A stretch of 64,000 nt of DNA from Bimuria novae-zelandiae CBS 107.79 (lineage: Eukaryota > Ascomycota > Dothideomycetes > Pleosporales > Didymosphaeriaceae): the NCBI GenBank assembly GCA_010015655.1, contig ML976700.1, positions 190,390 through 254,389 of the forward strand. The letters are read 5' to 3'. The notes under the pieces are model-generated. The model did no database searches. It was not told the origin of the DNA and saw only the letters and a program-made list of their open reading frames with translations. Both the position numbers and the translations under genes were made by a program. This document shows, one piece after another, positions 58,475 to 64,000 of this stretch. Numbering within the stretch: position 1 is the first letter of the stretch; each line of letters begins with the position of its first letter.

Positions 58475-59471
58475 GTGTCTACTGCGGACGCCAAAAGGAA
58501 CTGCCAAAGGCAATCGGAGTCCAGTCGGAATCAAGCGGTGTTTCTCGATTGCTGGACGACCGATGATGGCGTCACACCCAAGGTCACGCTCGAGAATTTC
58601 AAAGGTATTCACCTCATAGGTACGATCGAAGGTGCCGGGATGTTCGCAGAACCATCTTGCTTTGAAGCGTTCGTTCGAATATGCGGGACCACCAGGTGTG
58701 TCGGCGTAATAGCGTCGGTCACTGGATTCATACTTCAGAGGAGGCAGTTCTTCAACTAGGTTCCGGCTGAACAAGTTGACGGGGCAATTGTAGTCGATCC
58801 AGGCTATAATCTCTCGGGTCTGGAATTGGCCGTTCCTCAGCGGGAGCTCAATCTTAGCGAAGCGCCGGTGAAGCTTTTCCAACGCTTGCCTATTGCGTTC
58901 AGCTCTCCACTTTTGGTATTGAGAGACAGGAACGCGGCATAGCTGCAAAAGACTACGAATCCTTTTTGTTTGTTCAGGAGCTGTAGATGTCGAGAACCCG
59001 TGAGATGAAGAATGGCGTGCATTCGATGTACGGGGCACTGCGGTACGCGGTATAGAGGCAGTGTGAGGGGTGATAGACATAGAACTCCTCGAGATCGGTG
59101 ACTCCGTCGTACTAAACCAAGGATGTGTAGCTGGTAAACCGTGCGGTTCATGGGTGGGGCTCGGGGCACGGCGTGAAACGATAGGCTGTATAGGCAGCGA
59201 GGAAGTGGTGGACGGTGCGATGATCTGCTTGGAAGAATCCTTATCAGGAATCGCGCCGATGGAATCTATATCCTGCTGAGCATATGTCCATATAGTAGCT
59301 TAATGGTAAGGATGACCTGAACGTACCTAACGGCTCAGGCTTCTCCCGACCCAGCGTCGTCATGGCATTGAGCATAAGCGCATCACCAGATGCCTGCGAA
59401 GACATCTCGTCCATCATACCGACCTCCCGACCTCTGGTCGGTTGCACGGAATTCATGGCTGGCTTCCTCAT
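58448..59471 (-). CDS. Hypothetical protein with a divergent retropepsin-like (aspartyl protease) domain, 320 aa
   Basis: Exon 1 (59327-59471) starts MRKPAMNSVQPTRGREVGMM. An intron of 61 bp leads to exon 2 (58448-59265); the sum is 963 nt in frame. The N-terminal ~140 residues are Ser/Thr/Pro-rich and disordered. Then a basic helix (QYQKWRAERNRQALEKLHRR) and a domain with IIAWIDYNCPVNLFSRNLVE follow. This corresponds to the retropepsin pattern A.[IV]DTG...N.[IV]S...V, then LGCDAIIGRPAIEKHRL, matching the DIILG..WL.KH part. The catalytic Asp is present, but the T-G after it is Y-N, so protease activity is doubtful. Such domains occur in fungal proteins descended from retroelements. An upstream exon cannot be excluded. 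Confidence 0.55.
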
Positions 59472-62400
59472 CTGCGCTTTTCGCGGATAGGTTGGTGCTA
59501 CGAACTCGCAAACTGGTCCGCGACGCTGCCGACAGCGAGACACAGTGTGGTGATGTGGGCAGTATTTGTTGGTGTGGTGTTGCTACCGCGCGGACACCAC
59601 AGAGTGACGCGCACCCGGACCCCCGGCAGAACTCTGAAATAGTAGGACGGCGAGTTGACAGAACAGTTGTGGGAGTGTCGTCTTGCTGCCAACGTTGTAG
59701 TGAGGACCCAAGAGTGCGGTAGTCGTGTAGCAGCTCATGAGCAGGTTGTGATCAGTGGGATCACGAAGAGAGATGTCCGACTTGGTGGGAACGTCAGCTG
59801 GAGCCGATCAGAGCGATGCGAGATACACCAGCAGCAGCTCGAGGATCTTTGTACCGCGGGCCTGCTTGAGTAGCAGTAGAGAACGAGAATGGCAGTAGGT
59901 TTGGTGCGGTACGTGAGCGGCGCTCCGTGAGCAGCGTTGTACGTGACAAGGAAGACAGACGGAAGGTACACCACGCAGCACCTGGGCAGGTTGCGCAGGC
60001 GTGCGCCGTGCGGCTTCCCAGGGACAGGGGGGGTGGGGTTGGCGGTAGCTGTGTGGCAGCTTGTGTGGAGTGAGGAGCTTTCGTCTGGTCGTGGCAGGAA
60101 ACAGAAGCAGACGGCGTTGGTGGGAGGAAAGATGTTACCCCAGCGGGTCTGTGAGATGGCCCAGGATCTTGCAGTGCTAGGGCTGCCGTCTTCACGGCGT
60201 AAAACGCTTGGTCACTGAGCAGGTGGCGCTCGACGCGTTGAGCTCCGCCCCAGCCGGCCGACAAGCACGCCGATTGATGCTGCTCAATTAACAGCAGAGC
60301 CTTCAAAAGAGGCACATTGGTGCTGAACAGGCGTTTCAAACGGGGTGGCCTGCCGAGCATGCAAGCCTGGCGAGCTATCCCCGGCTGACCAGGAGCTTAG
60401 TCGGATAGCTCCGCTACGGAGCATAAAAGCGTGCCGTCCTTGGGTGGACACTGCTGCAGATCTTCAAGCTTCAAGCTTTTCTTTTATTGTCTTGAACGAC
60501 CTGAACAGATCATGCGACACACAGCAACCGTTGGAAAGGCTACGCGTGTATGGAGTGACGCTGCGGTAGGGCGTGTCAATATCCTCAATGCGAGTCATGT
60601 CGGGTTGTTAAGGTATTTCGATTATTGCGCGCGTGGCGGAGTAGACTGAGTCGCGGTCGTTAGGTATTGACTTGCAGGAAAGACCGCTCCACTAATTGGC
60701 CACACTGTTGTGCAATCGATCCCCGGATGCGAAAGGGAGATGTCTTCATCTTCTTGCAATCATCGCATAACAGCACAGTACCATCAGGCATCTGCGCTGT
60801 ATTCACGAGCATTGCAAATCCTTTGAATATAGATGTAGTGACGGGAAGCCTGACCTGCTATCGCTTCAAAGGGAAAGCGATTGCAGCTCGCAAAACCCAA
60901 TTCGTCGACGATCCTCGACGGTCATGATGTTCTGTCGGCGCTTGAGAAAGACAGTGCCGTAGCGGGCCAGTACCCTGTACCAAGCCGATACCGTGTCCCA
61001 GGCCAGTAACGTGTCGCACCATCAGGCTCGGGCGGCATCGTGGCGCTGCCAGCGAACAGGTGGTTGGTATGACGCATTTAGCCAGCGAAGGCAGAGCAGG
61101 CACGGCCTCAGCATTATGATCGGAGCCTGCCTGTGACTACGCCCAAGTGCGATCAAGGACGCTCAGAGCTCCAGACTGCCTAGCAAACATCGTTGTATGC
61201 GGTCCATGCAAGCGTTTCGAGGCGATCAAGAAGGAGTCTGCTCGGCATGTCAGCGGAGTCAGGTTGCGGGGATTGGGGGCCGTTGTTGGCCATACGAAAC
61301 GCAGCAGAAGCGAACACGTGAGTAGCCTTGCGTCGGAATATTTTGCCTTCAGCCTCGTTCAACATCTTCGAACTTTCGTGTTTTTTTTCTGTCGCCAAGT
61401 TGGTGTGACGTCCAAAACTGTTCTTTAGCTCGTCGATTTTAGGTTGGACCCTGGAAAGCCAAAGCACGTTCAGCATGCAAGCAACCGCCACCCTTGCATA
61501 CTGGAGTCGTACGTCTCATATCAGGCGCTCGTCACCACCGTGCTTTCATGTCGATAGCTTGGCCCAGAATTCGAAGAGGTGCGTAGTAAAGTTCTGTTTT
61601 GGTTAACGCGTGCCTTTTCTTGATGCTAAACGATGAGAAGGGCTGAGTACCTACCTAGGTAATGGTGACGAGACGGTCAGCCATACCAGTCTTGCCTCAG
61701 CGACCATCGACGTGCACATGTGCTCATCAGAGCATCGAATCGTTCGATTAGATGATTAAATGGCTTTCTGCGGCCTCCACCTACACCTGCCGACGGGCTC
61801 GCAGAGCGTGTGGAGCTTTGTTCGAAACGGTTGACACAAAGGCGACGATAAAGTAACTTATGGCTGGTTCAAATAACAAGAAACCAACTATCGCATATCT
61901 GAGCGCGGGGCACAGTACAGAACCGCTGTCCGTCGAGGTTTCAGAAGTCGAGTGTGCAAACGACCACATGAGGGAAATACTTCAAGGACGTTCCGGTAAC
62001 ATTTTGGTGAAAGGTCCATGATCAGATTTTGTAATCGCCCTAAAAACATTCAACGGTATCTTTCGGGTATGAATAAAAGCATGCTGGGTCGGCCATTATA
62101 TAAGGCCGGGAGGGGCACATACGTGGCACAGAAACTGAGGAGACGAGCTATCATTCATTGTTCTCCGCAGCAGTCGTACCTGACGACAACGCAACAGTAT
62201 CGGAGCGCACCAAGGCATGCCAACGTTGGTCCTATCTGCCACCAATATGTTGTGGCACCTGCTAACCTTTAAACCGAAATTTTAAAAGCTTGGGAGGCCG
62301 AACGAGACCTCGGCAATTGGTTAGGGACCCACCGGCTCTGTCGCAGGCTGGCACAAATCTGTCGTGAGCCTAGGAGGAGCTGACCCTCTACTTGACACAA

Positions 62401-64000
62401 ATGAAAAAGTCTCAGTGTTCAGGTTCAGTCATTGATTGGACGAGTGTTACATTCTAGGCTGAAGTTTGAGTCATGCCTCTCAAAATGTTGCGTTCGTCGC
62501 GAGAGTTGCCTACATCTTTGACCAATAACCAGGCGCAGGAATCATCTCCGTTTTTGTCGTCGAAAGATACAGCTACCTTAATAGCGGTATATCAAAAGTC
62601 GCATGCTCGTAAAGCAAGCTGAAGATCTGAAACATGTCACGGCATCATGCCCAAACATGGAAGACCCTAAGCATAGTCGCATATAACGCAAGTTAAACCG
62701 TTTCAACTCCGAGCCGTGCGTCCCACGTCCCATAATGTGGTTCTTGACTTGTTCAATTTCCAATAATTTCACTAATCCAGATAGCTCAACCATATTCTAC
62801 ATCAATAACACTGGCAGCTGGTCGTGTCCAATAAATATTATAATCCAATTTGTAAATACTTACCAAGACTCAAATCGAATTGCGAATTTCATCTAATCGC
62901 GCTAAATGCCCGTAAATACTGGAAGAGGTGAATATTCGTTAATAAGGGTTACATTCCCATATTTCAAGTGTATGAACATGAGGAGCGGATGGATTTTGGC
63001 TACAGTAGCACACGTACGCAGTAATCCAAAGATTCGAACAGTATACGTCTATATCACAAGTGGTAGAACCCGCCTATGCAAATTTCAAGGCGTGAAAGTA
63101 ACGCTTAGGACACAGAATTCAACTGCACTTGTCCAACATGACCTCCCATCAGTTTCTTCATGCTATCTCGTGTACGCGAACTGTCGAACAGCTATGATCT
63201 TTGCACATCCGGGCCACCGGAAACTGCTCAAGTCTCAATGTGCCACGTTCATGGCGAAGAATCATCGATGCTCGCCCACACTGCCTCCGCTGCATATCCA
63301 CTATTGAAAACCAACACCACCATCTCTGAAGCCCTGCGCGCTGCTTACGCCTTCCATCCCTAGCATCCATCATCCCACAATGACCCCTGACTCTCGTACT
63401 TCGTCAACCGTGACAACCTATGCCTCTCCAGATACCTTCTTTCTAACTCCCTTATAAGCTCCCGTACGTAGTGAGCACCTCGCACTGCGGCACCCTCCAC
63501 TACCAATACACCCTACAAAGAGCCCGTCCAGCATCAGCACCGACAGCAGACTCTTTTACCTCATATCACCATCCACACACTCCACCATAACACGCACTCT
63601 CGTTCCCAAGAATGCCGATAGCGTTAACTTTGAAGATGCACCACAGAGCTCCTTGCGATCCCACTGCACCAAAATACTCCGAACCATTTCCCTTGCGGCC
63701 AGCCACCCACACTCACCCTCTTCGAACCCTTTCTATATTCTTTTGCGATACACGCTATAGATGCCATTTTGGGCACGACCCTCTCTCTAGGAAATTCCCG
63801 AACACACGCCGACTACCACCGTATCGCTCTACCCGCCGCAGACAATAGTATTTAACCTAAAATGCAGTAGGCACACAATATCCCAGTACCTGTCGATAAA
63901 CCTGCGAACTACACCTCGCTGAGGCGCTGAGGTTTTGATGTGCATCTCGCGCACTGCGTCCTCAAAGAAGAAAGAACACATGATCTGGGTCAACGCTGCA
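59472..64000. other. Right-hand stretch without a recognised gene
   Basis: About 4.5 kb of ordinary composition with many short open frames on both strands. The least unlikely are the minus-strand frames at 61180-61491 (basic, no domain) and 61781-61969 (one hydrophobic segment, VGFLLFEPAISYFIVAFV). I see no domain, tRNA, or transposon end. Base composition is not RIP-like, so this may be spacer, or hold lineage-specific genes with introns I could not resolve. Confidence 0.35.

Noticed and set aside
59735..60360. Two minus-strand frames of 79 and 188 codons
   Set aside because: Composition is Pro/Ser/Thr/Ala-rich without domain pattern, and the codon pattern looks random; not supported as genes.

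Overview
The window looks like a filamentous ascomycete chromosome. The organism is inferred, most likely a Dothideomycete/Pleosporales-type fungus. The reasons are: short 40-80 bp spliceosomal introns with GT(A/G)NGT donors and CTAAC-like branch sites; a tRNA-Pro with an intron; fungal families (secreted intradiol dioxygenase, dihydrofolate/folylpolyglutamate synthase, oxidosqualene cyclase, DHA2 transporter, DUF6594 protein, BTB/POZ proteins); and alternation of gene-bearing, GC-balanced segments with very AT-rich blocks of dead transposons. Those blocks carry the signature of RIP (repeat-induced point mutation): C-to-T and G-to-A changes, stops in every frame, and YLDD motifs turned into YLDN or YINN.

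Layout. 0.9-8.6 kb holds an intradiol dioxygenase, a rhodanese-domain protein, a SET-domain protein, tRNA-Pro(CGG) and a mitochondrial SAP-domain protein. 8.9-34.9 kb contains four BTB/POZ genes, all on the minus strand and all damaged: one by a nonsense codon (8.9-9.9 kb), one split by an 18.5 kb transposon nest (5' part at 29.3-29.8 kb, 3' part at 10.5-10.8 kb), one by a frameshift (32.3-33.2 kb) and one by a nonsense codon in exon 1 (34.0-34.9 kb). The nest is bounded by 58 bp terminal inverted repeats with a TA target duplication. Inside it a plus-strand Gypsy element is itself split by a minus-strand Gypsy element (23.16-28.97 kb). A further minus-strand Gypsy element (12.0-18.75 kb, target duplication ACCCC) lies upstream. 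Another AT-rich block fills 29.8-32.1 kb.

35.4-47 kb holds a decayed quercetinase-like cupin, a folate-pathway ligase with a long C-terminal extension, a disordered hypothetical protein, an intact 717-residue oxidosqualene cyclase and a DHA2-type transporter with apparent frameshifts. 49.3-55.7 kb is a second transposon nest. Its outer boundary is a 26 bp inverted repeat with a TAA target duplication (PIF/Harbinger type). Inside are a partial Gypsy element, a 203 bp solo LTR with an ATAAA duplication, a 417 bp inverted-repeat element and a long (TTA)n tract with an assembly gap. 55.7-59.5 kb has a DUF6594 gene with one in-frame TAG and an intact gene with a divergent retropepsin-like domain. 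I recognise nothing from 59.5 kb to the end.

Two themes stand out. First, genes next to the RIP-mutated blocks carry single CAG/CAA-to-TAG/TAA-type nonsense codons, which fits RIP leaking into neighbouring genes. Second, both minus-strand Gypsy elements carry an extra gene in the opposite orientation between the end of pol and the adjacent LTR, encoding a cysteine-motif protein. All introns are predicted by eye. Exon sums were checked for frame consistency, but no database search was possible.
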